Virus record (IMG/VR): IMGVR_UViG_3300012919_001127
Location: 1 to 64,000 of that record
Length of the DNA stretch: 64,000 bases
Source of the DNA: a virus
Reading direction: 5' to 3' (one strand)
Part shown: positions 16,259-28,800 of the stretch, one piece after another
Layout: each line of letters opens with the position of its first letter
How positions within the stretch are numbered: position 1 is the stretch's first letter
Notes under the pieces: generated by a model
Told to the model about the DNA's origin: nothing
The model's input: the letters and a program-made list of their open reading frames with translations, nothing else
Database searches by the model: none
Program-made: the position numbers and the translations under genes

Positions 16259-16278
16259 GTACGCACTTAATGGATTAA

Positions 16279-16286
16279 AATAAATA
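16279..16286 (+). promoter_or_regulatory. Late promoter octamer before gp6
   Basis: AATAAATA at 16279-16286, 20 nt before the gp6 ATG; a GGA-type ribosome site (AAGGAAAG) follows. Confidence 0.5.
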
Positions 16287-16305
16287 CTTATAATAAGGAA
16301 AGCAA

Positions 16306-19300
16306 ATGTCATCGACAAATAAACAAAATAGATTATTGTTAGCTGAAGACTGGAAGAAGGTCTATCAGTCATTCAGAAATGCGGAGTTTAAGTCCTACGA
16401 CTTTGATAATCTCCGTAGGACAATGATCAACTATTTGCGTCAAAATTATCCAGAAGATTTCAATGATTACATCGAATCAAGTGAGTACCTAGCATTAATT
16501 GATCTTATTGCTTTCCTCGGTCAAAACATTTCATACAGAATTGACTTGAATGCAAGGGAAAACTTTTTAGAGTTAGCTGAACGTAGAGAGTCAATACTGC
16601 GTTTAGCTAGACTTCTTTCTTATAATCCAAAAAGAAACCAAACAGCAAATGGATTATTAAAATTTGAATCTATTGCAACCACTGAAGATATTGTTGACAG
16701 CAACGGAACAAATTTAGCAAACCAAACAGTATTATGGAACGATCCTGCAAACACTAATTGGCGTGAACAATTTGAAAAAGTTTTAAATGCCGCTTTGCCT
16801 GTAAACAGCATTGTAGGTAAACCAATTAAGTCAGACACAGTTGAAGGTGTTCCAACTTTCCAATATAGATTTGACGCAAGTAACTCAGATGTTCCTGTTT
16901 ATACATTTAGTAAAAATGTTGATGGAAAAAATATGCAGTTTCAGGTTGTGTCAACAGATGTTAACGATGGTATCATTTATGAAGAAGCACCATTGCCAGG
17001 AAACAGTTTAGGATTTTTATACAGAGATGATGGAAGAGGACCAGGAAGTTCTAACTCAGGATATTTTGTACATTTCAGACAAGGAGTGTTAGATACTGGT
17101 ACTTTCCAAATTGATGCACCAAGCACAAATCAATCAGTTGGTTTAGAAGCAACTAACATCAACAACACAGACATTTGGCTTTACAAATTAAATTCAATTG
17201 GTACTGAAGATCAATTATGGACCAAGGTTGATTCAGTAGAAGGAAATAATATTGTTTATAATAGTTTGCGTAAAAGTGTAAGAAACATTTACGGAGTTTT
17301 AAGTAAAACACAAGATAAAGTTGATTTAATTTTTAGTGATGGAACTTTTGGAAACTTACCACAAGGCTCTTTTAGAACTTATTATAGAACATCGTTAAAT
17401 GATCAATATAATATTGTTCCTTCTGATCTTGTGTCAATTAGTGTAAACATTCCTTATACAAGCAAAGCAGGAAACAGTGAAACAATAAGTTTAACACTTG
17501 AACTAAAATACACAGTTGATAACGCAACAGTATCAGAAAGTAATGCAAGTATTAGAGAGAATGCACCAGCAACTTATTATACACAAAATAGAATGGTTAC
17601 TGGAGAAGACTATCAGGTAAGTCCGTTAAGCATAAGTCAAGAAATTATAAAAGTAAAAAGTGTAAACAGAACATCATCTGGCATTTCAAGATATTATGAT
17701 CTTTTAGATGCAACAGGAAAATATTCAAGCACAAACTTGTACGGTGCAGATGGAGTGCTATACAAAGATAGTTTCACAGAAAAGACCAGTTTTACTTTTG
17801 TAACTAAAACAGATATACAAGGAACCATTGCAAATACAGTTACACCATTGTTAAGTAAAAAATCAATGGTAAATTATTTCTTAACAAACTTTCCAAAAAC
17901 ATTAGTTGCTGACCTTGGTGCAAAATGGTCATCAACAAGCACAAAAACAAATATGTCAACAGGAAAATTTGTTGACTCTAATTCAACGCCTTTACAAGTA
18001 GGATCATTTACTGCAAGTGCTTTAAAATTTATTGAACCTGGCACATTAATTAAATTTACTGCTCCTACAGGTTATCATTTTATGGCAGATAATTCACACA
18101 AATTAATGATTGGTGCGGCAGATCATAAAAATGCAATAACTTACAAATGGATGAAAGTTGTTAGTGTAACCGGAGATGGCACAACTGATAATGCAGATGG
18201 GACAGGTCCTATAATTTTAAATGACATAATAGATTCTAATGCAATACTGTCTGAACTAAAACCTAAATTTAGTAAAACTTTACTTGCAGATGTGCAATCA
18301 CAGATGACTGATCAAATATTTGCTTACAAGACATTTGGATTAAGATATGACAGTTCATTAAGACAATGGAGAATGATCACTGAAAACAATTTAGATATTT
18401 CAAGTGCATTTAGTACAGGTAAAACAGGTGACGTCACTGACCAACAACTTGATGCAAGTTGGCTGTTATTATTTGAAACTGATGGAGAGAAGTATACAAT
18501 TACTACAAGAGGACAGAGATATATCTTTGAAAGTAATGAAGAAATAAGATTTTATTACGACAGCACACAAAAAATTTATGATAATAGAACAGGACAGATT
18601 ATAAAAGATAAAATTAAAATATTAAACATCAACACGCAACCTGATTCAACTTCACCATTCAATGTAGATTATCCATGGGAAATATCTTCGGAATATAGAG
18701 ATGGAGATGGATACATTGATAGTAAGAAAGTTGAAGTTACTTTCTTTGATTCAGATGATGATGGTGTTGTAGACGATCCAGAAACTTTTGTAACCTTAGT
18801 AAACGAAACAACAAACGCACTTTCAAAATATGTATTCTTAAAAAAATACACAACAAGTGACGGAATAGAAGATTACAAATACATGGACAATTCAACAGGT
18901 ACAGTAATTATTAAACAAAATGAAAGTTTTGTTGGTGCATTAAGTCAATACACTAATGGACAAGTGTTTTATCTAGTTACAGAAGGAGTGTTTAAAGTTT
19001 ATAATTCATCTTCAGCTTCAATCGATTTAACAACAGATTACAAAGCATACATTGGTAGAGATGGATTAAAGTTCCATTACATACATTCTGCAGATGATGA
19101 TAGTAGAATAGATCCAAGTTCAAGCAACATTGTGGACACATATCTGTTAACAAGAACTTATGACACAAACTTTAGACAATATTTAGATGGTAACATTGAA
19201 AATTTACCATTGCCACCAAGCAGTGATAATTTGTTTAACAATTATGGATCGTCAATTAGTAAAATTAAATCTATCAGTGATGATGTAATATATCATCCTG

Positions 19301-19878
19301 TGAAATACAAAATATTATTTGGAGCAAAAGCAGATGCTCGATTACAGGCAAGTATAAAAATTGTTAAAAACCCAGACCAAGTTGTTAATGACAATGATAT
19401 AAAAGCAAGAGTTGTTACTGCAATTAATCAATATTTTGCTTTAGAAAATTGGGATTTTGGTGATACTTTTCATTTCTCAGAGATGGCTACGTATGTAATG
19501 AACAAAACAGCGCCTGATCTTGTAAATCTTGTAATTGTTCCAAATCAAGAAAGTCAAGCATTTGGAAGTTTATATGAGATTAAATCAGAAGCAGACGAAA
19601 TCTTTATAAGTGCGGCAACAGTTGATGACATAGCAATTATTGATGCCATCACAGCAAGTAAACTTAAAGCGTCAGGCAATGTAGTTACAACAACTACAAG
19701 TGCCACAACAGGCGTAACAAGTGGTGCAACTTATACAACTGGATCAGTTTCAAGTTCATACAGCAATTCAAGTTCTACAAGTACTTCAAGTTCAAGTTCA
19801 AGTTCTAGTTCATCTAGTTCAAGTTCTTCAAGCTCTTCTAGTTCTTCAGGTGGCGGATCCTCTGGGAGTGGATACTAA
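16306..19878 (+). CDS. 6: gp6-like baseplate wedge protein with poly-Ser tail
   Basis: 1190 residues, well above T4 gp6 (660). The N-terminal 110 residues (DFNDYIESSEYLALIDLIAF, GQNISYRIDLNAREN, then LLSYNPKRNQTANG) are typical of gp6, the J-family protein that forms the inner ring of the wedge. The C-terminal wedge region (KILFGAKADARLQASI, then DIKARVVTAINQYFALENW and GDTFHFSEMATYVM) is also conserved. The extra length is a polar beta-rich insertion at about 560-930. The last about 40 residues are almost pure Ser ending GGGSSGSGY. Its stop TAA overlaps the ATG of the giant gene by one base. Confidence 0.88.
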   Translation: MSSTNKQNRLLLAEDWKKVYQSFRNAEFKSYDFDNLRRTMINYLRQNYPEDFNDYIESSEYLALIDLIAFLGQNISYRIDLNARENFLELAERRESILRLARLLSYNPKRNQTANGLLKFESIATTEDIVDSNGTNLANQTVLWNDPANTNWREQFEKVLNAALPVNSIVGKPIKSDTVEGVPTFQYRFDASNSDVPVYTFSKNVDGKNMQFQVVSTDVNDGIIYEEAPLPGNSLGFLYRDDGRGPGSSNSGYFVHFRQGVLDTGTFQIDAPSTNQSVGLEATNINNTDIWLYKLNSIGTEDQLWTKVDSVEGNNIVYNSLRKSVRNIYGVLSKTQDKVDLIFSDGTFGNLPQGSFRTYYRTSLNDQYNIVPSDLVSISVNIPYTSKAGNSETISLTLELKYTVDNATVSESNASIRENAPATYYTQNRMVTGEDYQVSPLSISQEIIKVKSVNRTSSGISRYYDLLDATGKYSSTNLYGADGVLYKDSFTEKTSFTFVTKTDIQGTIANTVTPLLSKKSMVNYFLTNFPKTLVADLGAKWSSTSTKTNMSTGKFVDSNSTPLQVGSFTASALKFIEPGTLIKFTAPTGYHFMADNSHKLMIGAADHKNAITYKWMKVVSVTGDGTTDNADGTGPIILNDIIDSNAILSELKPKFSKTLLADVQSQMTDQIFAYKTFGLRYDSSLRQWRMITENNLDISSAFSTGKTGDVTDQQLDASWLLLFETDGEKYTITTRGQRYIFESNEEIRFYYDSTQKIYDNRTGQIIKDKIKILNINTQPDSTSPFNVDYPWEISSEYRDGDGYIDSKKVEVTFFDSDDDGVVDDPETFVTLVNETTNALSKYVFLKKYTTSDGIEDYKYMDNSTGTVIIKQNESFVGALSQYTNGQVFYLVTEGVFKVYNSSSASIDLTTDYKAYIGRDGLKFHYIHSADDDSRIDPSSSNIVDTYLLTRTYDTNFRQYLDGNIENLPLPPSSDNLFNNYGSSISKIKSISDDVIYHPVKYKILFGAKADARLQASIKIVKNPDQVVNDNDIKARVVTAINQYFALENWDFGDTFHFSEMATYVMNKTAPDLVNLVIVPNQESQAFGSLYEIKSEADEIFISAATVDDIAIIDAITASKLKASGNVVTTTTSATTGVTSGATYTTGSVSSSYSNSSSTSTSSSSSSSSSSSSSSSSSSSSSGGGSSGSGY
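19744..19868 (+). repeat. Poly-serine low-complexity repeat in gp6
   Basis: A run of Ser codons (mixed TCA, AGT, TCT, TCC, AGC) encodes a Thr/Ser then pure Ser tail. Codon mixing argues that the Ser tract is selected at protein level and is not just a slipped DNA repeat. Confidence 0.8.
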
Positions 19879-22800
19879 TGGCCTATAATGCAAACCAAGA
19901 AGAATATCCATTACCGGCAGGAGATCAAAGTAAAGCCCAGCACCGCAGAACAAGTGCGGAACATCTTCCTAAATATTTTAGAACTGCACACAATAAAAAG
20001 TTTTTAAGTGCTACACTTGATCAATTACTAAATCCAGGTGTTGCTGAAAAAATTAGTGCATACTATGGCAGAAGAATAGCAACTGCTCGTAAGGCGGCAG
20101 ACACTTATGTATCTGATGTTAGCACTGAAAGAGAAGAATATCAGTTTGAACCAGCAACTGTAATCAAAGATAATTTAAACAATGTAACTTTTTACAAAGA
20201 TTACAATGATCTTAAAAATCAAATCAAAGCATTCAACGGAACAGTAGACGATGACAGTAAAGCATTTAGACAAGAATACTATGCTTGGAATCCGCACATT
20301 GATTGGGATAAATTTACAAACTTTAGAGATTACTATTGGCTACCAAACGGACCATTGTCAATACCTGTAACAGGACAAGCTAAAGGAATTACAAGTACCT
20401 ACACAGTAACCAGCATTGACAACTTGGATAACAAGGCATACGTTTTTACTCCAGACGGAAAAACAAACAATCCTACATTAAAACTTTATAGAGGTCAAAC
20501 ATATAAGTTTGAAGTTAATACTCCTGGAATGCCTTTAAGTTTCAGAACTGCAAGAACTTTAGACAATGACTATCTATACAGCTCAGGCATAAGTGATAGC
20601 ACACATTCTACTGATGTTGGCACAATAGAATTTACAGTAGACTTACTTGCACCAGACACTTTATATTATGTAAACAGTAATGATATAAATGCAAGTGGGC
20701 TTATTCAAGTATATGATGTTTTAGAAAACTCTGCTATAGATGTTGAAGCAGAAATACTGGGCAAGAAAACTTACAAGATGACCAATGGCTATGAAATGTC
20801 AAATGGTATGAAAGTTAATTTTGAAGGCACAGTAACACCTGCCAAATATGCTACAGGCAGTTGGTATGTAGAAGGTGTAGGAGATGAAATAAAACTTATT
20901 GCTGAACAAGATGTAATGATACCTGGTACATATTCAACAAGCAGAGCCAATCCTTTTGACTCTGAAGGATTTGACAGAAGTCCTTTTAGTACTGCCAGTG
21001 CTTATGCAGATGCACATGATTACATTGTACAAAATAGATCAGCGACAAGTAGAAGTCCATGGTCAAGATATAATAAATGGTTTCATAAAAGTGTGCTTGA
21101 AAATATTGCAACAATACTTGACGAACCAGCAGACATAAATCAAACAGGTAGAGCGGCAAGGCCTATTATAGAATTTGATGCTCAATTAAAATTGTATGGC
21201 TTTGGTACACAGGCAAAAGATGATGTTGATCTATTAGACACATTTACAGCCGACGTGTTTAGTACAATAGAAGGTGCAATAGGTTACAATATTGATGGAG
21301 TAGACGTAGGTGACAATATGAGAATATTGTTCACAGCTGATCCAGACACAAGAGTAGCAGGTAAAATTTTTAAAGTAAAATTTATTACACATAACAACGT
21401 TAGACAGATAAGCCTTATTGAAGAAACAGATTCATCTCCATTAGAAAATGAGTGTGTGCTTGTACAACAAGGAGAAACTTACAAGGGCAAGATGTGGTAT
21501 TACAATGGTACCAAATGGTTAGCTGGACAAGAAAAAACATCAGTAAACCAAAGTCCAACCTTTGACCTGTACGATGTTAATGGAAATGATTTTAAAGATG
21601 CAACAACTTACCCAAGTTCTACTTTTACAGGAACAAAACTTTTCAGTTACAAACGTGGAACAGGAGCCAATGATAGTGTTTTAGGTTTTCCTTTAACATA
21701 CAGAGCATTAGTAAACACAGGAGATATTGTATTTGATTTCAATCTACTTACTGATACTTTTACATATCAACAGATGAACGCAACGTTTTCTGGAAAAACA
21801 GATGTAGGTTTATTAAGAAGATATACAGATAGAACAACATTTACATACGCATCTGGTTGGACAAAAGGATATGAAGAAAGCAAACAGTTGGTGCGTAGAC
21901 AATATATTGTAAACACACAGCTAAATGACTTTGCTATTGATGTTTATAACAGAAGTGGTGACATTAACGATTTATGGGCAAGAGTTTATGTAAACAATAA
22001 AGCAAAATCAAGCGGAGTTGATTACACAATAAACAGATTAAATGGAATTGCTTATATAAGATTTGTAAATGATTTAGCTGTTGATGATATATTAGTTATT
22101 AAAACAAAAAGTGCAACAGTTAAAAATTCAAATGGTGTTTATGAAATTGCAGGAAACTTAGAACGTAATCCTTTAAATGATAACATTGGAAGTTTTACTT
22201 TAGGAGAAGTAAATGATCATGTGTCTAGTATTGTTGAAATGCGTGATGACTTTTCTGGCGTGTTTCCAGGCACTGGAAATTTAAGAGACCTTGGAAACTT
22301 ATCTGCATATGGAACAAGATTTATTCAATCAAGTGGACCTTTTAATTTAGCAAATTATCATGTAACAAGCAAAGATGCAAACATTGTTCATTCATTAAGA
22401 TTTGCAAGAAAAGAATATGGCAAATTTAGAAAGTTATTTTTACAAACAGCAACTGGTTTAGGATTTGATGGAGCAACAAAAATACACTTTGACAAAGTGA
22501 TGGAAGAATTGAACAAAAGTAAAACCAACGATATGCCGTTTTACTTTAGTGACATGATTGGTTATGGAACGTTTAAGAAATCTACACACGTTGTTGAAAA
22601 TACATCTACTCAGTATTATGCTTTGGCAACAAATTTTGATCTTACAGCTTTATCAAATAGAGCTGTCAGCATTTACATCAACGGAGTTCAGTTGATACAT
22701 GGCACTGATTACAAATTTGAATCCGCCTATGCAGGTTTTGTAACAATTACAAAAACAAAAGCTATAAATGATGTAATTGAAATATTTGAATATGAAAATA

Positions 22801-25800
22801 CTGACGGAAGTTACATTCCGCCAACTCCTACAAAGCTAGGTTTGTATCCTAAATTTAAGCCAGAAATTTTTGTAGACAACACTTACCAAACTCCTACAAA
22901 AGTTATTCAAGGACATGATGGAAGTATATTTGTTGCTTACAATGATTTTAGAGACGACTTACTACTTGAATTAGAAAAAAGAATTTACAATAATATAAAG
23001 GTAGAATATGATGTTGACATTGTAAACATACATGACTTCATTGGCGGAGAATCAAGAGATACAGGATTCAGTAGAGCGGCGAGAGACAAAGCATTACTAC
23101 CTGACTTTGTTGAATGGAACAGAGCAGTAGGTGATCCAGATTACACAGACTTTTCTTTCTGGTCAAGAACTAATAGTTTTACATACAATTATAAAAATAC
23201 TAGTTCACCAACGCAAAAAACAAATCCAGGTTATTGGAGAGCAGTTTACAAAGAAGCATATGATACGGATCGTCCGCATACGCATCCATGGGAAATATTA
23301 GGATATAGCGAAGAGCCAACTTGGTGGCAAACTGTTTATGGTGCGGCTCCTTATACAAGTGAAAATAAAATACTTTGGCAAGACATTGAAAAAGGTGCTT
23401 ACAGAATACCTAATGTGCCAATGGTTTACAACGAAAAATATGCACGACCAAACATAACAAAGCATATACCAGTTGATGATGGCGGTAACCTATTAAGTCC
23501 ATTAGACAGTAACTATGCAAAAAATTATATTAGCAATAGAACGCAAGAACCTTTTGTGTTTGGTGATCAAGCACCAACTGAAAATGCTTGGCGTAGAAGT
23601 TCTGAATATCCTTTTAGTTTAGTAACTGCATGGATATTAAACCAACCTACTAAAATTATTGGTTTAGGATTAGACAGATCAAGACTTAAAAGGAATCTTG
23701 CTAAAGAAATAATTTATACAGAAACTAGTAAAAGATTAAGATTAAAAGATATTGTGTTTCCTAACACAGTATCTGATACTGAACGTGTACAAACAGCAGG
23801 TTTGATAAACTATGTCGCAGAGTATATGAATAGCAAAACTGTAAAATACTATAACAACTATCAAACTGATTTGAAGAGTATCACTAATCAATTAGGATTA
23901 AAGATAGGCGGATTTACTGATAAAGCTAAATTCAAACTCATACTTGATAGCAGAACTCCATACAATGAAGGCAATGTTTTTGTACCAGATGAAAACTATC
24001 AAATATTTTTAAACAAGAGTAGTGTAGTTGACCTTGTGCCTTACAGTGGTGTTATAATTGAGAAAGTAGCAAGTGGCTTTATTATTAAAGGTTATGATTA
24101 TGACAATCCTTACTTTAAATATATCACACCAATTGAACTTGCAGATGATCCGTTGGTAAGTGTTGGCGGAGTTAGCGAAGACTTTGTTAGCTGGACATCA
24201 GGACAAGTTTATTCACCAGGATTTATTGTAAAATTTGCAGACGAGTTTTACATGACAGAAACTTTGCATACTGCTGGTGATAGTTTTGAACAAGCAAACT
24301 TTGTAAGATTATCAGAACTTCCTGTAAAAGGAGGCAGACAAGCATTTTTCAGACGTCAATGGAACGAAGGAATAAATCAACAACCAACTGAACTAGCTTA
24401 TGGTACACAAATTAGAACTATACAGGGAGTTGTCGACTTCTTATTAGGATATGAAAGATATTTAAAATCACAAGGTTTTATATTTGAAAATTACAATAAA
24501 GAAATAAACGAAGTTGAAGATTGGTCTTTAAGTGCAAAAGAATTTATGTTTTGGACTACACAAAATTGGCAAGCCAATAGTGTAATTACATTAAGCCCGG
24601 GAGCAATTAATTTACAATTTTATAGAAAGTATCATGTTGCAGATAATTTGTTTGATAATTTTTATGGATACAACTTATTCAAAGCAGACGGTAAAAAATT
24701 ATTACAAGCAAACGTAAATGTTTATAGAGATAATGATAACAATTTAGGTATATCAACTAAGAATACAACAGATGGAGTCTTTGCTGTTAAAGTTCCTTTG
24801 GTACAAATTGAACACGTTTGTTTACTTGACAACAGAACTGTGTTCAGTGATTTCATCTATGATTTAGAACCTGGTTATAGACAAGAACGTATTAAGGTAC
24901 TGGGTTATAGAACAGATGACTGGACAGGTGGTTTAAATATTCCAGGATTTGTATATGATGACGTAAACATTTCAGAATGGGATTCATGGAAAGATTATGC
25001 TATAGGCGATACAGTAAAATATAAAGAGTTTTATTACGTTGCAAAACAAAAGATTCCAGGCAAAGAAGTTTTTGTTGATACTGATTGGCAAAGACTCAAC
25101 GGAGCACCACAGTCTGGGTTACAAGCAAACTTAGATTACAAAGCAAAACAATTTGCAGACTTTTACGATCTTGACACGGATAATTTTGATACAGACCAAC
25201 AAAGGGTAGCACAGCATCTTATTGGATATCAAAAAAGAAAATATTTAGAAAACATTATCAATGATGATGTGAGTCAATACAAATTTTATCAAGGCTTTAT
25301 ACAAGATAAAGGAACACTCAATAGTTTAACTAAATTGTTTGATGCTTTATCTAACACAGATAATGATAGTGTTAATTTTTATGAAGAATGGGCAGTAAGA
25401 TTAGGACAGTTAGGTTCATCGCAATCTTTTGAAGAAGTTGAGTATAAGCTAGATGAAAGTAAATTTAGATTAAGTCCACAGCCGGTCGAATTAGTACAAA
25501 CAGTTACAGGTGACGAAACTGATTTAATTTATAGACAAAGACCATTTGAAACTTATTTAAAACCAGATGGTTACGATCATAGTCCTTTTCCAACAAAGTA
25601 TAAAGATGACGATTACATAGAGACTGCTGGTTATGTCAATAGTGCAGATGTCAAACAAACAGTTGCAAAATATGACGATATTCTAAATTTAACTCTTACA
25701 ACTTTAAATGTAGGAGATTACATTTGGACAGGAACAAGTAAAACAGATGACTGGGACGTTCTGAAATACGTAAGAACAAATGACAAGGTTGTAAAAGTTA

Positions 25801-28800
25801 CTAAAAATGGAACTACAAATGAAGTTGAAATACAACTTAACAACCAAGCAAATTATGTCAAAGATGATATCATTGGTATTGTTGATGTTGCAGATACTGA
25901 AAAGTTTTTCAAAGTATTAAGATCTGAATTAGATACTGTATTCTGTACAGACAATGGTGAAACTTCAGATGTAGAAACTGCAAACGGCTTTGTAACAACA
26001 TTTACATCTGCAAGAGTTGCCAACCTAGAAGAAGCAAACACAAGATTGTTTGCTGGTGAATTCCAAGTTGGTGAATTACTTTGGGTAGACAATGATAGCA
26101 CCAACCGTTGGATTGTTTTAAAGAATACACCGCAACACAGCGAGTTACAAGTTATTAGTAACGTTGAAACTGGAGACTCAAGTACAAACTTTGGAAAAGT
26201 AATTGGTGCTGATGATAGAAACACAACTCTTGTAGTTGGTGCAAGTGAATCAAACAAGGTTTACATATTCCAAAGAACAAACGATAACACAACTTATAAT
26301 CATGCACAGACGCTTGATGCTCCTGCGAATTTATACACAGGTGATGGTAAGTTTGGTACAGGGTTAGATATAAGTTCAGATGCTAAATGGATTGTAATTG
26401 GAGCACCAAATGCCAGCAACGCAAAAACAAAATTCAAAGGCACATTTGCAAGTAACGTAAGCTACACAGAAAAAGATATTATACAATATCAAGAAAACTT
26501 TTGGGAGGCACAATTTCCTATTTCTGCGGCACAGGGAACACTTACTTTTAATAGCTTCTATGATCCTACACAGTTAGCAAAAACAACATGGACAGGCACA
26601 GCTTATCCAGAGATAGTTTATGCAATAAGAGGAAATTATAATTTTAATTTGCCAACGGATCATATTTTAGTGAGAGCACCTACTGTACAATACGAAGGAT
26701 CAGCAGTAGGAGATACATTAGTATTCAATTGGAAACAATATTCTCAAAACTATCCAAATGGCATTTTACCTTTTGGATCATCAGGACCTGCAATCAGTGA
26801 ACTTGAAGGAAACAAAATTATACAAGCAAAAGTTGATGCTGTATTATATTTTGATAATCTTTTAAGAACGCCACAGGTAGGAGATCTAATTAGCACAGGA
26901 TCAGCGATAGGAACTGTAAATGCAATCAGTGTACAGAACGTAAACCAAGCAGTGATTTACATCAGTAACATGAACGGACAGTTTTTAGCAAGTGATTCAG
27001 CAACACTTGGTGGCGTAGCAATGGGTACATACACATTGGTAGAACCTGTAAATTCACAAGCGTCATTTGGTGGTTGGTGGAAAATAGATGTTGCAACTTC
27101 TTTCAACACAACAGTTAAAACAATTACTACACCACAGTTTGTAATACAGGATATCATCACCCAAAATGAAAGCAAGTCTGCAGAAATTTATTACAACACA
27201 ATGGATGATGTATATGCTTTAAACCAAGTTACTGATCCAACCAAAGGCGGAAGGTTAGGACATTTAAGTTTCTACAATAAACAAGGACAGTCAGACATGA
27301 GTCCATTCTGGTTCTTTAGAGGACCTAAGGCTTGGACGGATACTTTAAATGTAGCCAATACGTTTACAATGAGAGTAAATGAAATAAGAGGCGGAGCAGG
27401 ATTTACTTTATATGATCCAGGTGTGCTTGGATTATCTTTCACTTATCTCAATGACACTTTACATACTGTTTATGATTTATGGGACGGATTTGTTGATGTA
27501 ACATTTACAAATTTTGACAACAATGGTAATCCTTTTATTCCACAGGTGGGTGATATAATTGTTGACCAACAGTCAGGAGCAACTGCCACAGTGGCTTATC
27601 TACAGGAACAGTTATTAGATTGTAGATTGTATGTCAAAAATAGAAGTGGATCATTTAAGTTTGGTAATTTACACAGTGATACAAGCACCATTGCAATCAA
27701 AGATGGCGTAAGTGCAGGAGTTGATAGACTTTCAGGTAGACTTGACAATGCAAATATGTCTGGAAGTATTGCAGGTAAACTTGTTGTTGTTAAAAACACA
27801 GATAGTACAATGTTGCCTGTTACTGTACCAACATTTAGAGATGAATTAGAAATTTATGTTTACAACAATAGAACAGTAAATGGTGTTGCAAGAACGCCTA
27901 ACACTCCTAATCCTTTAAACAAAGACTGGGCTCAAGTGTCTGCTTTAAAATTAGATACGACTGGAACTCCTAGTAGCTTTACAAATGAAGGAGCATATTT
28001 TGTTTACGAAAGAATGGGAACAGGACTTTACAGTTTCCAACATGGTTACACAAATCCTCAAAGAGAGTCAAGCAGATTCTTAGGAACTATTGTCAAGTTA
28101 ACAAAATCTACACAAAGCGAATTGTATAGATTATTTGTTTCTGCTCCAGGTAACAATACAACAAGTAACAGTGGTAGAATACATCTAGTCACACATGGTA
28201 GAGATACTGACGGTACAACTTATGAATGGGCTAGAAGTAAAAACTATTACTTCAAGGGTGAATTCAGTGATTCTATTCCTTACTACACAAACGATATTGT
28301 GTTGTATAATGGAGCATTTTATGAAGCAAAAACAAACTTAACCGCAGGTGCTTGGGACGTAACATACTGGACATTAATTGATGCGTTCATTGACTACATA
28401 GGCTATCTACCAAATGATACTAATCTAGCAGTTACTGATGATAGCACGTTTGAAAAAACAAACTTAACAAATTATGCACACCCATTTGCAGTTGCAAAAT
28501 TTGGTGACGTGATTGCAACTGTGGCTGACTTTGACAACAGCGATCCTAAAATTATAATTTATAGATTTATTAGAGGACATTATGGATTCTCACAAATGAT
28601 ACCAGCACCAGTCAATGGCATAGGGTTTGGATCAAGTATTGCTGTAAGCGATGACGGTTCAATGGTTGCCGTTGGTGCACCTTTGGCAGATGATAGAGCA
28701 AATGACAATGGTAAGGTATTTGTATACACAAACAATCTTGGAACGTTTAGTTTAACACAAACATTGTATAGTCCAGAAAAAGATGTTGCTGAAAGATTTG

